Assembly: GCA_031761405.1 (NCBI GenBank)
Contig: JASEVX010000001.1
Location: 202,014,390-202,078,389 of the forward strand
Length of the DNA stretch: 64,000 nt
Direction: 5' to 3'
Source: Serripes groenlandicus
Lineage: Eukaryota; Mollusca; Bivalvia; Cardiida; Cardiidae
In this document: positions 35,810 through 46,405 of the stretch, one piece after another
Layout: every line of letters begins with the position of its first letter
Numbering within the stretch: the stretch's first letter is position 1
Made by a program: the position numbers and the translations under genes
The notes under the pieces: model-generated
What the model saw: the letters and a program-made list of their open reading frames with translations, nothing else
Told to the model about the DNA's origin: nothing
Database searches by the model: none

Positions 35810-36621
35810 TTAACCCTTTCCCAGTTAGAGAATTGGCTATTTTACTACCTTATCTCCATATAAGGCTATGCTATCTGATAACAAAAAACCAATAAACTAA
35901 TGATAAAAAAGTGACACCATTTCCATACACATTATTGGAAAATTGTAGTGATTTGACACCTGTCTATTTTATACCACTATTACTATATCAAATATTGTTT
36001 AAACATTTTTTGTATAATAATAAAGTCTGTAGCAAATTAAATTCTCTTTCTAATGGTATAAAAAAGTATATCTTTGGAAGAGTAGTATGTAGGACATGGA
36101 AGGAAGAAAAAGGGATAGAGGATTTTTCTGTGTTTTTTTTACTCGAAGTGACATCTATTGTCCGTCTGTAACCTTTTATACATTGCTTGATGGTCATTTC
36201 ATTATTTTATTACCCCTAATTAACTGGCATGCTGTTTATTACCCCTAGCCAGCTGCTGCTACTAATCAGCATATCAAAGCCTTGTCGGTGATTGATGGTA
36301 GATCATAAGTATTGACTGATCGCTACCGGTTATTTGATTGGATTTTATGACCTTTAATTTCCAATAATCAACATTACAGCGTGATTAACGCCTTTTGACA
36401 CATCGTTTCCTACTTTATTTCTATTTGATGCCATACAGATTGTACTGTAATGTAATAAAGACATACTACACATTGTAATGTGAACACAGCCGCCATGACA
36501 AGATTGAAAATTGTTGAAACAGTGTCAAAATCTTATCAATTTTAAGAGTTTTGTACACTGTTTTTCTTAGATGGTTTAAAAGTTGTCTGGTGCAGATTTG
36601 CCGTATGTGGGAAAGGGTTAA
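35810..36621. mobile_element. piggyBac-like element, 0.8 kb, non-autonomous
   Basis: TTAA then CCCTTTCCC at 35810 pairs with CCGTATGTGGGAAAGGG then TTAA at 36621. GTTGTCTGGTGCAGATTTG near the right end matches the MITE family. The interior is AT-rich with no transposase. Confidence 0.6.
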
Positions 36622-37025
36622 TTGTCCAAAACTGTCCATTATGTTGATTTGCACCCTATCCGTTTTATTTTAATTATGAGAAACATAATATATTGAGATT
36701 ATCGGTATACCCACCAATTTATTTTGATTATCCACCAATTAATTTTGTTATCCACACAACACATTCGGAAAATCTATTTCACTTGTCCCAAATGTGTTGT
36801 GTTAAGAATTTGTACCACACCATACGAAAACGGGGAAAACCTCGCGAGGAAGAGATCAGTCTGATCAAGAATTGTTGTCTTTGCTTTCAAGCCGTGAATC
36901 AGTGCGCACTGTTAGCCTCTTCTTGCGATGATTCATGACCAAAAATCTACCACACAAAAATGCATATTGATCTTATTATGCAATTAACACTAAAACTTTC
37001 CAAATGCGGAAATTGTGCTGACGCG
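36622..37025. other. Non-coding spacer
   Basis: No recognisable gene. The short phrase CCACCAATTWATTTTGATTATC is duplicated near 36710 and 36730. Confidence 0.4.
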
Positions 37026-37335
37026 GTTCATCTGAGAAAAATGTTCACGCGCTATGACGTAAGCATTTCCAATAGGCTCTCCCAAATGTCGGTGTTAAAG
37101 TTTATGATCTTTTGTGTTTGTGAAATTGGACGATTTTATTTGGATTATACGGGATTTGTATGCAGTTTTGTGAACAATCGGTTCATTTGAGTAAAATGCT
37201 CACGCGTTATGACGTAAGCATTTCCCATAGGCTCTCCCAAATGTCGGTGTTAAAGTCTATGACCTTTTGTGTTTGTGAAATTGGACGATTTTATTTGGAT
37301 TATACGGGATTTGTATGCAGTTTTGTGAAAAATCA
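37026..37335. repeat. About 156-bp direct duplication
   Basis: CGCGYTATGACGTAAGCATTTCC and GGACGATTTTATTTGGATTATACGGG occur twice in the same order. Because both copies stay open, they encode similar peptides, which I regard as a by-product. Confidence 0.75.
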
Positions 37336-37479
37336 TTTGGATTACAAGGGATTTTTATGCAGGCTTGTGAGAAATTATTTTACAATTCACTCTTTAACAA
37401 ACTAATAAATCTTTTGAAAGTTTAATCAAATATAACAAAATGAATTTTATTGAACACGTCGACCATTTTCTTGTTGAAG

Positions 37480-37625
37480 ACGCATTTGTAGCAGACGATT
37501 TTTGAAAAACATCGTGACTAAAGGAGACAGCAATTTGCTCAAAATAAGCAGTTTCTCCTTTTACCATAATGTTTTCAACATTACCATTATGTTTTCAACT
37601 GTTTGCAATGATTATACTTTATAGA
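37480..37625. mobile_element. piggyBac-like MITE core
   Basis: AAACATCGTGACTAAAGGAG, CAATTTGCTCAAAATAAGC and TTTCTCCTTTTACCATAATG form the family's internal palindrome. The CCCTTTCCC tips are not clear. Confidence 0.5.
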
Positions 37626-37884
37626 ATTTCCTAATTTCGAATGTTTTTTACACATGCCAAGGTCGTGTTTTTGTTTACCTTCCATGGACACGCAGTGTAA
37701 GAATTGCGCATACAGAAATACACAGCATGGTATTATATTATCTTTTACTGGCAAACTTTATATAGTAACAATATGTTGTGATCCTTGAAACTGCATTTTG
37801 AATAATTGAAGTTTAGGTTTATTAACTTTCGGGAGTAATTTTCTTACGGAAAAGTCGAGAATTAAGCTGTTGAAAATCAGACGC

Positions 37885-38010
37885 GGGCGAATGCGTATCT
37901 ATTGGGGAATGGATGGAGGCGGCCGAATGCGTATCTATTGGGGAATGGATAGAGGCGGGCGTTTGCGTATCTATTTGGGAATGGATAGAGGCGGGGGAAT
38001 GCGTATATAA
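37885..38010. repeat. 36-bp minisatellite, three to four copies
   Basis: GCGTATCTATTGGGGAATGG with GAGGCGG recurs at spacing of 36 bp (37889, 37925, 37961, 37997). The last unit runs into TATATAAGTGGGAAAGGGTTAA, a MITE right end. The period is a multiple of three, so both strands stay open. Confidence 0.85.
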
Positions 38011-38380
38011 GTGGGAAAGGGTTAAGCAGGAAGCTTTTGAGTAAGATTTTAGAAAACCCTTGGTCAATGGTGATTTTTTTTGTAACAAAAATTATTAAAT
38101 ACTTAGATGAGTGAGTCGGGGCCATAATGGTTATCCATTTGTTTTACATGTCTTTTGAAACTTGGACATTAAATATAATATTCAGATGTATGTCTCATGA
38201 TTTATTTTTATAGACAACTAAAATGGCATTTAATTTTAACGGATGCGTCATTTATTCTTTTACCCGAAGTTGTAATATTTATAAACAATGCATAGTTTAT
38301 AAATCATACATCTATGCAAAGGCAAATGTTTGAACAGTTTTATGTACCCAAACAAATTCAGTGCCTTCAGCGCTTTGATT
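38011..38380. other. Non-coding tail of the 8.1-kb insertion
   Basis: AT-rich with no recognised gene or ends. Confidence 0.35.
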
Positions 38381-39309
38381 GTCATAGTAGTCAAAACCTG
38401 TATGGTAAAAAAAACAGGGTAGTCAAAACCCATACGATAGAAAATGCAGGGTAGTCCAAACCCATACAATAGAAAAAACAGGGTAGTCAAAACCCATATG
38501 GTTGAAAATGCAGAGTAGTAATAATTCAGTCACAGATGATAGTTACTTTAAGTAATTAGTATATGGATGCCAAATACTAAGTCCATTTATTTAAACATAA
38601 CACAATCTATAAATATTAATTTAAAAAGAAAAAAGCAAAATATAATCAATTAGCATAGCCCACTTGATGTATGTTGGAAAGGGTTAAACTATAACATCTG
38701 TTTCATAGCACATTTAACAGTAACCACATTTTCAACAATTATTTTAGCCTATTAAAAGTTCCTATCGTGTTTAAAAAGTCCTAAAGGGACGTCCTCCCAT
38801 ACATAATCTGAACAAAGAGACTGAAGTCTTTTCTGATGGATGAGAGTTCCTCCCTTTACACGCTTCTGTGGGGCCTCACATAATTGAATTAAGGTGATAA
38901 TTACTTTCAAGTGATATTTTTTATAAATGATAACAATAGGTTGTATGCTTGTATGGTCTCTGTTCCTCACAGTTATTGATTGTGTTAATCCTAATTACTA
39001 TGCTATTAGTAATTACTATCTTAAGATGCCCTTTGTTAAAATATTGTCTATTGTTAACTGCTTTCAACAATTGAAGACCTACATTAACTATTACTGCAGT
39101 GTGTTTGTAACTTAAAGAATTTGATAATTACATGTATGGGTTTTGACTACCCTGTTTTTTCTATCGTATGGGTTTTGACTAACCTGCATTTTCTATCGTA
39201 TCGGTTTTGACTACCCTGTTTTTTCACCATATGGGTTTTGACTACTATGACAAAAAGTGACCATATGGGTTTTGACCATATGGGTTTTGAATGTCCCCCG
39301 TCATTTTCG

Positions 39310-39586
39310 GTTGTTTCGTATCCTAGTGTCATTTTATAACAGATAAATTAAATCCTAGTGACATTTATAACAGGTAACCTAAATCTAATCATATTATATA
39401 TCATATTATATATGTTTACAAAATGTATTTCAAAATATTTGGCGGTATTGTACATGTGGTCTGTTAAAAAAAATTAGTTTAATGTTTTTTATGTCATTTC
39501 ATCACAGCTTTTGTTATAATAACAATGTGTTATGTTTGACAAAGGTGTTAACAGATTGGCTTTTAATTGTTTCTCAGCGTGCCTTT
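39310..39586. other. Non-coding spacer
   Basis: It starts with the interrupted host sequence TTTCGTATCCTAG. Otherwise nothing is recognised. Confidence 0.35.
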
Positions 39587-39816
39587 TTAACCCTTTCCCT
39601 CATATAGATGCTTTCTGATGCCTCTGCAGCAGACGGCTTTTTGAAAACATAGTGACAAAAGAAGAAATTGCACAATACGTGCAATTTCTCCTTTTGCCAC
39701 ATTGTTTTCCACTTTTTGTCATAGGTTATCCATTCAACTATGGAGATTTTCTATGTTTTGACAGAATAAGTTCAAAGTCGTCTGCTGTAAAATTGTCGTA
39801 TGAGGGAAAGGGTTAA
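39587..39816. mobile_element. piggyBac-like MITE, well preserved
   Basis: TTAA at 39587 and 39813 bound CCCTTTCCCTCATATAGATG and its partner CGTATGAGGGAAAGGG. The central palindrome is GAAATTGCACAATACGTGC with AATTTCTCC. This is the clearest family member in the window and useful as a consensus. Confidence 0.85.
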
Positions 39817-40156
39817 TTAAATCATGCCTTTATGAATACGATTGTTTTTTAACATGACCTCTGTGAATTTACATACCTGAATAACACAATAAATCGTGAT
39901 CGGACATTTGATAACTATTATAAATTGATCTTGAACATGTTTTTATGAATTATATTGTTTATTAACGTGACCTCTGTGAATTTACATACATGAATAATAC
40001 ATAAAATATATACATATTATTTAATAATAAATATTTAACTTAGCATTTTAAGCTGGACAAAAAAAAAAAAAAAAAAACTGGTAAATATATGATTTCGAAC
40101 ATCAAATGCTTATTATAGCCAAATATGGAATTTTTCAAAATAACATTAACATTTAC
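39817..40156. other. Non-coding spacer with a 110-bp duplication
   Basis: ACGTGACCTCTGTGAATTTACATAC-type blocks occur twice near 39855 and 39965. An A-rich run lies near 40060. No gene. Confidence 0.4.
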
Positions 40157-40268
40157 CTGTGTTCCCGTAGCCATGATATTGCCATTTCCGACAGAAATCA
40201 CATTCCACAGCCTGGTTATGCTCCAAAACCAGCCTTAAACGATGTAAACAGGGGTATTGTGTACTCAT
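40157..40268 (-). CDS. Putative first exon with a PHD-like Cys/His motif
   Basis: On the minus strand ATG at 40268 opens 37 codons that end at a GTAAAT donor after phase 1. The peptide includes LVLEHNQAVECDFCRKWQYH. The pattern AVxCDxCxxWxxxxC is the opening half of PHD-like fingers found in many invertebrate MULE-type transposon proteins. The later Cys expected in CGTG is Tyr here. No downstream exon was identified on this strand, so it is probably a relic. Confidence 0.35.
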
Positions 40269-40583
40269 GATGATTCAGATTGCAATGATGAACATATTTT
40301 TATTCACCTCAACTTAAATACTTAGGAATCGATATAATTAAGATACAATTAATTAAATATGCGGTGCATCAAATAAAGTGACAAAGTCATCTTTTACAGG
40401 TGGTAAGACATTCCGATAAAAAATTAAGGGTTTTTGCAAACTGTTAAAAGAAACCCCCCCAACTTTAACTGATTAAGTGTAGCATGTGTTCTTAATTATC
40501 ATTGATAATCACACTTCAAACATCAAATATGCAATTATGTGCAAAAATCATGCAAAAATCATGTAGTTAATATTCCTGTCCGG

Positions 40584-40721
40584 AAAGGTGTTAATCAAGT
40601 GCAGGCCCAGATGGCTCTTACAAACTCATCATGGTGCGACTTCGTGATTTGGACATTATCCGATATACATATTGAACGGATTTCGTTCAATAAACAATTT
40701 TGGCAAGAATGTCTTCCCTGA
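40584..40721 (+). pseudogene. YqaJ-like recombinase/nuclease C-terminal fragment
   Basis: The frame reads VNQVQAQMALTNSSWCDFV, then IWTLSDIHIERISFNKQFW and ECLP before a stop. YqaJ-type nucleases end with QxQxQM, W/CDFVVW, an I.ERI.FD segment and FW, and all four are recognisable here. The upstream LK..H.YY part and the catalytic Asp/Glu block are not seen, so the copy is truncated. Such nucleases occur inside several mollusc mobile elements. Confidence 0.5.
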
Positions 40722-40849
40722 ACTTTTCTCATGTCGTGTGCAAAGAGGAAAATGTTTATATGATTAAATTAATTATAACGCAAACAAATCATTAAGTAGT
40801 CACCTTAGTGACAAACTGTAAAATAAAATTTCAATGTTGACTTATTCAT

Positions 40850-42180
40850 TATGTCTCCCCCTGTATACAGGGGAGATATATTGTTTTTGTCCTGGGCATC
40901 TGTCCTTCTGTCTGTCTGTCCGTCTGTCCGAAATCGTGTCCGCTCCATATCTCCAAGACGGCTTGAAGGATTTTCATGAAACTTGGCTCACATGTTCACC
41001 TCATCAAGGCGACGTGCAGAACCCGCGTCTCGACAATATAGGGTCAAGGTCAAGGTCACGCTTGAAGGTCAAAGGTTTGAGGCTTTATTTCGTGTCCGCT
41101 CCATATCTCCCAGACGGCTTGAAGGATTTTCATGAAACTTGGGTCACATGTTCACCTCATCAAGGCGACGTGCAGAACCCGCGTCTCGACAATATAGGGT
41201 CAAGGTCAAGGTCACACTTGAAGGTCAAAGGTTTGAGGCTTTATTTCGTGTCCGCTCCATATCTCCGAGACGGCTTGAAGGATTTTCATGAAACTTGGGT
41301 CACATGTTCACCTCATCAAGGCGACGTGCAGAACCTGCGTCTCGACAATATAGGGTCAAGGTCAAGGTCACGCTTGAATGTCAAAGGTTTGAGGCTTTAT
41401 TTCGTGTCCGCTCCATATCTCCCAGACGGCTTGAAGGATTTTCATGAAACTTGGGTCACATGTTTACCTCATCAAGGCGACGTGCAGAACCCGCGTCTCG
41501 ACAATATAGGGTCAATGTCAAGGTCACGCTTGAAGGTCAAAGGTTTGAGGCTTTATTTCGTGTCCGCTCCATATCTCCCAGACGGCTTGAAGGATTTTCA
41601 TGAAACTTGGGTCACATGTTCACCTCATCAAGGTGACGTGCAGAACTTGCGTCTCGACAATATAGGGTCAATGTCAAGGTCACGCTTGAAGGTCAAAGGT
41701 TTGAGGCTTTATTTTGTGTCCGCTCCATATCTTCCAGACGGCTTGAAGGATTTTAATGAAACTTTGGTCACATGTTCACCTCATCAAGGCGACGTGCAGA
41801 ACCCGTGTCTCGACAATATAGGGTCAAGGTCAAGGTCACGCTTGAAGGTCAAAGGTTTGAGGCTTTATTTCGTGTCCGCTCCATATCTCCAAGACGGCTT
41901 GAAAGATTTTCATGAAACTTGGGTCACATGTTCACCTCATCAAGGCGATGTGTAGAACCCATGTCTCGACTGTCTGTCTGTCTGTCCGTCCGTCTGTCCG
42001 TCCCAAATCGTGTCCGCTCCATATCTCCAAGACGGCCTGAAGGATTTTCATGAAACTTGGGTCAAATGTTCACCTCATCAAGGCGATGTGCAGAACCCAT
42101 GTCTCGACTGTCTGTCTGTCTGTCCCAAATTTATAGGTTGGAATGTTTTGAGAGATTTTGACAGATATTTGAGGGGAGAC
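40850..42180 (+). repeat. 156-bp tandem array inside a hairpin-ended element
   Basis: CGTGTCCGCTCCATATCTCC starts units at 40934, 41091, 41247, 41403, 41559, 41715, 41871 and 42009 (spacing 157, 156 x5, then 138). Left of it stands a hairpin, CTCCCCCTGTATACAGGGGAG, and right of it GAGGGGAGACATC. Because 156 is 52 x 3, a frame of 373 codons stays open through the array. I regard that frame as an artefact. The element is pearl-like, and a related CTCCCCTTCTCCGAAAGGGG end lies at 61632. Confidence 0.85.
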
Positions 42181-42279
42181 ATCTGTTTTTTGCAAAAACA
42201 ATTCTAGTTTCCATTTAGTTTTAGATTGATTTGATGTTGTTTGTGTAAAATATTAGGATGTTTGTTGTTTTCTGTATAG

Positions 42280-43289
42280 CAGAGCTACAGATAACTTTTT
42301 GGATCAATTGGGTCAGTACCCAACCATTTTTCAAGAATTGGGTATTTGGGTTTTTAATTGGGTAACACCAATTTTAATACCAAACAATTTTTTAACAATT
42401 GGGTATTTTCTGAAAATGATATGTATATTAATATTAATGACTTAATGAGCCAATTCATTGCTTAACTTTAGTTAGTCTTTAAATTCTAGGCATGTTTTAC
42501 AACAAAGTCATATTTTTTCATCTTCATCTTGAATCATAAGCCAAGGATACTCATCAATCCAATCTCTCAACGTTTTTTTCGAAACGCGACTGCCTGAATG
42601 CGCCGTAGGCTTCTACACACGAGTGAAAACATCGTCTGCAATTTCGTTCACAATTGATCGTGCAATGCCGTTGCTATGACTATCAGTTACGGCACACAGT
42701 AATAATGTCACCAATGATACTTTTTGAGTATTTTTCCGCGTCAGAAGTAGATTTGGGGACGGACCGTAAAATACTTAAATATATCGTTTTTCTGTGAAAG
42801 AGTTGTCACATCAAACTTTTTTCTTCCCCGTTTCGACATTTTGTATACTAATCACTGGGCGCTTGTTTCCGCAGTACAAAACAGTTTGAAATGCGAACCA
42901 ATCTCTCGACTGATACAGATACCATTATACCACAATTTGATCAATAAGAGATATCCCCCTCTGGACAAAATCTATTTTTATCACTGGACGCTTGTTTCCG
43001 CGGTACAAAACAGTTTGAAATGCGAACCAATCTCTCGACTGATACAGATTCTATTGCCCCACAATTTGATCAATAAGAGCTATCCCCCTCTGGGCGAAAT
43101 CTATTTTTAATCATGGAATTTCCAGTTTCTAATATCATTTCAACCTTTTGTCGCATACGCAGGCCGAAAAAAAGTTTTGCGTAACTGGATTTTTGTATGC
43201 TTTTTTGTACACGTAAGTTTAGTTTTTATTGGGTTTTTGCTATTTTTAATTGGGTATTTACGCAAATACGCTGCTTATCTGTAGCTCTG
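42280..43289. mobile_element. hAT-like element, TIR CAGAGCTACAGATAA
   Basis: CAGAGCTACAGATAAC at 42280 pairs with GCTTATCTGTAGCTCTG ending at 43289. GTATAG is duplicated outside (42274-42279 and 43290-43295). Internally a 132-bp segment is tandemly doubled (42841-43110; CGCTTGTTTCCGC and CTCTCGACTGATACAGAT in both). A zinc-finger relic lies on the minus strand at 42472-42573. Confidence 0.75.
42472..42573 (-). pseudogene. hAT/TTF-type zinc-finger relic
   Basis: The minus strand reads TLRDWIDEYPWLMIQDEDE, then KI, a TGA where Trp is usual, then LCCKTCLEFKD and a stop. W..xxPWL followed by W..C..C is the N-terminal TTF-type finger of hAT transposases such as the ZNF862 group. It supports the hAT call for the enclosing element. 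Confidence 0.5.
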
Positions 43290-43351
43290 GTATAGGTTAA
43301 CTCTTTGTATAGTTTTGATGAATGTTTTATCCTTCTTTCACCATCATTCCT

Positions 43352-43560
43352 TAACTCTTTCCCTGGTAGCTTAGTCTGTATGAACGTGAGCTGTCAATCC
43401 AGGGGTTGTGAGTTTGATCCCCAGTTGGTCAACTTTCTTTTCGACGTTGGAAAAAAAGACACTTTGACAAGCGTCATTCGTCTTCTACCAATGGGCTAAC
43501 AGTCTATGTGGAAAACCAGCCAGTTGCTGGGAAAGAAAGTCAGAAATCACATGAATAAAT
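43352..43560 (+). mobile_element. tRNA-derived SINE
   Basis: Box A-like TAGCTTAGTCTGTA lies near 43365 and box B-like GAGTTTGATCCCC near 43410, with about 40 bases between, as in a tRNA promoter. The acceptor-like arms do not pair well, so it is not a functional tRNA. A non-tRNA body (CAAGCGTCATTCGTCTTCTACC) follows. The 3' boundary is uncertain. Confidence 0.55.
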
Positions 43561-43708
43561 GAACTGGCTGCCATGAAATGACTAAAAATGCAGCAGGCAA
43601 CTTCAGAAAACATTGCAGCAAAATGATTTATTGCTTATAATGAGCAATTTACTTTTGAGTTAGAGCCTCACCTGCTATCAAACCAAATCCCATCCGTCAT
43701 CCAGTTAG

Positions 43709-43900
43709 TTAACCCTTTCCCACATACAAAATACTAAAGTAGACAACATTGAAAACAGCAAGGAAAAAATATTGAAAATCTCTAAAATTGAAAGTATAAT
43801 CATTGTGACAACAAAAGAAATTGACCCAAATGAGCAATTTCTACTTTTTCCACAATTTTTTCAATGATTGTCTGATCTACATGTGGATGAGGGTTTTACC
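43709..43900. mobile_element. piggyBac-like MITE, right end degraded
   Basis: TTAA then CCCTTTCCCACATACAAA at 43709; inner GAAATTGACCCAAATGAGC and AATTTCTAC match the family. The right end survives only as ATGTGGATGAGGG. Confidence 0.55.
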
Positions 43901-44172
43901 AGCACTTGCTTATTTGCATTATGCTCATTGTTATTTTATATTTAACTTTTTTTTTTTTTCAAATCAAATTTGCAATACCCTTACATGTCATTCTTTTGTG
44001 CTGTTTTTCCAAAATGAGAGTTAAATTTGTCTTTTGATCTTTTATGGGTTGGCTGTTCAACCATTTCTAAACAGTTGCATTTTTGCTTTAAATCTAGATA
44101 AAGGCATTTATTTTCACATGTAAATTTTTGTAATTACTTATTTTTCTTTAAAAAAGGAATAGGAAATGTTAT

Positions 44173-44487
44173 TAGTCCCCTACCGGTCGAAGACCGGTTT
44201 GGGGTTTGGGGACTATAGGTTTGGTCGATTCAGTCTCTGTCACGCTTAACCTTGTCCGGCCCATATCTTCAACATGCATCATAGGATTTGAAAGAAACTT
44301 GGCGCAAATGTTCACCATGATGAGGCGGCATGTCGCGCACAAGACACATGCCTGTATCTCAAATGTCAAATTTCAAGGTCACACTTAGAGGTCAAAGGTC
44401 AAAATGAGAACTGTTCGATAGGACTGTACCTTGTTTAAACTTAGTGTTTGACAAATTTATGGATAAGTAGTCTGGTAGGGGACTTTT
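44173..44487 (+). mobile_element. Short element with CCCCTACCGGTCGAAG hairpin end
   Basis: TAGTCCCCTACCGGTCGAAG with ACCGGTTTGGGG forms a stem at the left. The right end is CTGGTAGGGGACTTTTG. The inside holds one unit like the 156-bp array: TGTCCGGCCCATATC, GAAACTTGGCGCAAATGTTC and TTTCAAGGTCACAC. It is probably a one-unit member of the same broad class. Confidence 0.6.
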
Positions 44488-44876
44488 GTATTCCTTGCAA
44501 TATGACATTAACTTGTTCACTTTGTAATGAATTGATTCATGTTTTGTTTGTGAGGTCAGTGTGCTGGGGGAGACATAGTTGCCTAATTTTCATCTTTATT
44601 TTCCCCTAAATTAAATAGAGAGGAGGCATAATAGTTGCGTTGACGGTTGTCTGTGCTTGTGATTATTTTTTCAGAAACTACCAGCTGTAATTCAATAAAA
44701 CTATAGGAAGCTTCAGACCTTAGAGGAGATGAGATTACATATTAACAACTTGTTTAGAATCAACACATTTTAAATAATTCTTGTTCCACATGGTTTTTAA
44801 CATGACAGCTGGTGCAGTGGTTTTAAAATGCCAGAAAACAGCAAGTCAGATAAAGGGTTAAAGACTAGAAATCAAA

Positions 44877-44935
44877 TTTAACCCTTTCCCACATACAACA
44901 AATCTGAAGCAGGCCACTTTGAAAACGTATGAACC
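44877..44935. mobile_element. piggyBac-like MITE 5' fragment
   Basis: TTAA then CCCTTTCCCACATACAAC and AAATCTGAAGCAGGCCAC. Truncated after about 55 bp where unrelated DNA starts. Confidence 0.5.
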
Positions 44936-44984
44936 TTTACGAGTAAACCAACATTTTGGATTCTGCATAATGTATCGACCCATT

Positions 44985-46050
44985 TGATCCATCCATAATT
45001 CTGGTTTCCATAGCAACCAAAAGAACAAAATAGTGAAAACTTAAAAAATCTTCTTCTCAGTAAGCGTCAGGCCGATTATTTTTGGGTGACCCTTTATTAG
45101 ATTCCTTCAAGAAATGTTGATTGGTTGAAAAACATGGCCGCCAGGGGGCGGGGCTATTTTGCCTTATATAGCTATAGTGAAAACTTTAAAAATCTTCTTC
45201 TCCGAAAGTGTTCAGCCGATTTTCAAATAATTTTGTAGAAATGTTCATTGGGTGACCCTCTATCAGATTCCTTCAAGCCATGTTGATTGGTCGAAAAACA
45301 TGGCCGCCAGAGAGCGGGGCTATTTTGTCATATATGACCAAAGTGAAAACTTAAAAAATCTTCTTCTCCGAAATTGTTGAGCAGATTTTCAAATAATTTT
45401 GTAGAAATGTTCCTTGGGTGACCCTCTATCAGATTCCTTCAAGCCATGTTGCTTGGTAAAAAAACATAGCCGCCAGAGGGCGGGGCTATTTTGCCTTATA
45501 TGGCTAAAGAGAAAACTTAAAAAATCTTCTTCTCCGAAAGTATCAGGCCGATTTTCAAATAATTTTGTAGAAATATTCCTTGGGTAACCCTTTATTAGAT
45601 TCCTTCAAGAAATGTTGATTGGTTGAAAAACATGGCCGCCAGGGGGCGGGGCTATTTTGCCTTATATACCTAAAGTGTAAACTTAAAAAATTCTTCTTCT
45701 CCGAAAGTGTCTGGCTGATATTCAAATAATTTTGTAGAAATGTTCCTAGGCTTGACCCTCTATCAGATTCCTTCAAGCCATGTTGATTGGTTGAAAAATA
45801 TGGCCGCCAGGGGGTGGGGCTATTTTGCCTTATATGGCTATAGTGAAAACTTAAAATATCCTCTCCTACGAAAGTGTCAGGCCGATTTTCAAATAATTTT
45901 ACAGAAACAATCCTTGGGTGACACTCTACAAGATTCCTTTAAGCCATGGTGGTTGGTAAAAAGCTTGGCCACCAGGAGGCAGGGCTGTTTGGAGATTTGA
46001 TTTTGCCTTATGGCCGTGGAGCGATACTGGCCATCTTGGGCCTCTTGTTA
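44985..46050 (-). mobile_element. Helitron-like element, core of about 156-bp units
   Basis: Six to seven degenerate units carry CAAGCCATGTTGATTGG, ATGGCCGCCAGGGGGCGGGG and ATAATTTTGTAGAAATGTTC. The right end is TTGGGCCTCTTGTTAAATG. The hairpin end at the left is missing, so it is truncated. Confidence 0.65.
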
Positions 46051-46054
46051 AATG

Positions 46055-46236
46055 AGTTATGGCCCCTTAAATTTCTCATACATAGTTGGTCTATAGACAT
46101 TTCTTGTGAACATTATTTCTCAGCAACCCTTGGTCAGAATTCAATATAACTTCACAAGAATGATTGATACCAAGCCTAGTTTTGCATATTGTCTGCACTG
46201 GAATTATTTTTAAATGAGTTATGGCCCCTTGAATTT
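46055..46236. repeat. About 160-bp repeat interrupted by the DIRS element
   Basis: GAGTTATGGCCCCTTRAATTT occurs at about 46055 and 46217. CTCATACATAGTTGGTC with AGACATTTCTTGTGAACA occurs at 46071 and resumes at 56166, right after the DIRS element. This fixes the insertion point inside a tandem core. Confidence 0.75.
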
Positions 46237-46405
46237 TTATATCAAAAATACATTACCAGTCATTTAATACCTGATATATCATCTCTATACACCTTAATTA
46301 TCCAAAAAAAACGCCCACGCTAGTATATCCCTCACGTATCCGTGACATACACGGCCGCCCGGAAGTACAGGCGCGCACGTGAGCGGGTAGTCACTTTTCA
46401 TTTTT
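46237..46405 (+). repeat. DIRS left inverted terminal repeat
   Basis: From about 46253 to 46400 the sequence (CCAGTCATTTAATACCTGAT ... GCGGGTAGTCACTTTTCAT) is the near-perfect reverse complement of 55974-56120. The outermost 16 bases (TTATATCAAAAATACA) differ from the right end, but their complement is found in the ICR. Confidence 0.85.

Larger units (their letters stand above)
30241..38380. mobile_element. 8.1-kb insertion of mixed repeats, ends not recognised
   Basis: It is defined by the break in the GTCAAAACCC arm: GGTTCCTTTTT ends at 30240 and GTCATAGTAG resumes at 38381. The outer bases contain TTTGTTTGGAACAAACAAA and, at the far end, CCCAAACAAATTCAG, only a weak inverted match. Inside are a 29-bp minisatellite, MITE pieces (31080-31650), the foldback element, Helitron-like fragments, a piggyBac-like element and two small arrays. 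Parts could be several independent insertions. Confidence 0.45.
29012..39299. mobile_element. GTCAAAACCC TIR element, copy 3, expanded to 10.3 kb by nested insertions
   Basis: GTCATTTTCG at 29002-29011 recurs at 39300-39309. The left tip AGTGTATGTCAAAACC is cut at once by the hAT-like element (29027-30218). The arm then resumes as AAAACCCATATGGTTCCTTTTT and is cut again at 30241. It resumes at 38381 with GTCATAGTAGTCAAAACC. The inverted right arm (39130-39299) ends GAATGTCCCCC. Comparison with copy 1, which reads GGTTCCTTTTTGTCATAG without a break, gives both empty sites. Confidence 0.7.

Noticed and set aside
40834..41955. 373-codon open frame
   Set aside because: It is the 156-bp tandem repeat read in frame. 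The period is divisible by three, and there is no domain or start context.
43352..43425. Possible tRNA gene
   Set aside because: Box A and box B are recognisable, but acceptor and anticodon stems do not pair. It is better explained as a SINE head.
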